From positions 682,001 to 746,000 of the forward strand of contig NZ_AKWX02000007.1 in the NCBI RefSeq assembly GCF_000306115.2: a stretch of 64,000 bases of DNA, read 5' to 3'. Below the pieces are notes generated by a model. That model was given only the letters and a program-made list of their open reading frames with translations. It searched no databases and was not told where the DNA came from. Of this stretch, positions 63,459 to 64,000 are shown in pieces. This DNA is from Leptospira wolffii serovar Khorat str. Khorat-H2. Lineage in GTDB: Bacteria; Spirochaetota; Leptospiria; Leptospirales; Leptospiraceae. The translations under genes were made by a program, and so were the position numbers. The stretch's first letter is position 1; every line of letters begins with the position of its first letter.

Positions 63459-64000
63459 ATGAAGAATCTTAAGTTCAAATTCCAAGTGAAGGTACCGGGA
63501 ACGTCCGCCAATTTAGGTTCCGGCTTCGATCTCTTGGGTATGGCCTTTCGGATTTATAACGATTTCCATTTCGAATTCGGTAACGCCTCCGAATTCTCCC
63601 GAAAGGTAAAGGGATTCGAAGAAGCTCCCTTTTCCGACCGGGACGATTTGGTGCTCGAGTCTTATAAAAAATATTTTTCCGAATTCCTATCCGGAAACGA
63701 TCCGATTCCTTATCGAATCCTAATGGATCTGAATCTTCCCATGAAGGGTGGTTTAGGCTCTAGCGCCAGCGCTGTCGTAGCCGGTTTTTCCGCAGGACGT
63801 TTCGTTCAGGAGAAATTCTTCCCGGAGATTCCTTTGCCTAGCGAGGCGGAATTCCTATACAAGCTGGCCTTACTCGAAGGTCATCCGGACAATACGACTC
63901 CCGCTTATTTGGGTGGCTTCGTATTCTCTTATTTTGCGGATGAGAAATTGTACTATTTCAAACGTAAGTTTCCTAAAACGATCGACTGCTTTTTCTTTCT
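63459..64000 (+). CDS. thrB: Homoserine kinase, 3' end outside the window
   Basis: The frame from ATG at 63459 runs off the right edge after about 180 codons. The GHMP-kinase features are all there: VKVPGTSANLGSGFDLLGMAF at residues 10-30, FGNASEF, and the ATP-binding PMKGGLGSSASAVVAGFSAG near residues 94-113. LLEGHPDNTTPAYLGGFVFS near 137-156 matches homoserine kinase. It phosphorylates homoserine in threonine synthesis. An ATG at 63439 opens a seven-codon frame that ends by overlapping the thrB start. Confidence 0.92.
   Translation, partial: MKNLKFKFQVKVPGTSANLGSGFDLLGMAFRIYNDFHFEFGNASEFSRKVKGFEEAPFSDRDDLVLESYKKYFSEFLSGNDPIPYRILMDLNLPMKGGLGSSASAVVAGFSAGRFVQEKFFPEIPLPSEAEFLYKLALLEGHPDNTTPAYLGGFVFSYFADEKLYYFKRKFPKTIDCFFF

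Overview
The window reads as a chromosomal segment of a Leptospira-type spirochete. The evidence is a set of lineage-typical genes: switch proteins FliN and FliM carrying spirochete-style N-termini, a FecR-domain lipoprotein of the LipL45 type, many loose spirochetal lipoboxes, a SemiSWEET transporter of the kind described from Leptospira, and an LPS glycosyltransferase/gmhA group. Sampled lines in most genes are near half G+C, which would fit one of the higher-GC (intermediate or saprophytic) species, but the species cannot be fixed from here. No insertion sequence, prophage, CRISPR array or long repeat was seen. Coding density is very high, with many 4-base ATGA/GTGA overlaps.

Layout. 1-5.2 kb: end of an outer-membrane barrel gene, then on the minus strand rsmE, a zinc-ribbon membrane protein, an exported protein and an AAA+ ATPase. 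5.2-13.8 kb: fliN, a minus-strand nfeD-SPFH-SPFH operon, a haem-binding protein, and a plus-strand run argH - cyclophilin - two unknowns - fliM. 13.9-18.4 kb: ferredoxin, FecR lipoprotein, SemiSWEET-queF, a long-form guaA and a UPF0598 protein. 18.5-23.0 kb: tRNA-Cys and tRNA-Leu, then surface polysaccharide genes (O-antigen ligase type protein, WaaE-like glycosyltransferase, an unknown, gmhA). 23.0-30.4 kb: an orphan ABC ATPase, an FHA protein, leuC-leuD, a cysteine-synthase-like enzyme and a UPF1-like helicase. 30.4-35.5 kb: an ECF sigma factor divergent from its probable NrsF anti-sigma factor, then an acyltransferase coupled to clpS-clpA. 35.6-39.9 kb: glutathione metabolism (ggt, gshA, GshF-type ATP-grasp). 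40.0-41.7 kb: one AT-rich GT-C glycosyltransferase. 41.9-47.2 kb: two glutaredoxins, two BolA proteins, an ABC-2 exporter, a flavin disulfide oxidoreductase and a glyoxalase II-like hydrolase. 47.2-56.0 kb: STAS protein, a phosphodiesterase-like MBL protein, glpK, an unrecognised protein with a FliG-C-like segment, a PP2C phosphatase, a lipoprotein, an MBOAT acyltransferase and sppA. 56.2-64.0 kb: aldose epimerase, XPB helicase, aspartate aminotransferase, SH3b protein, hydrolase, Na+/solute symporter, and the start of thrB running off the right edge.

The most interesting points are: a FemAB-like acyltransferase translationally coupled to clpS-clpA (a candidate N-degron modifying enzyme); a FliG C-terminal-like segment in an otherwise unrecognised protein; a neighbouring pair of genes with close eukaryotic relatives (human-type GMP synthetase and UPF0598); a glutathione/Fe-S redox neighbourhood with a GshF split into two overlapping genes; a cysteine-synthase-like protein with an altered substrate loop; and an isolated AT-rich glycosyltransferase that looks acquired.
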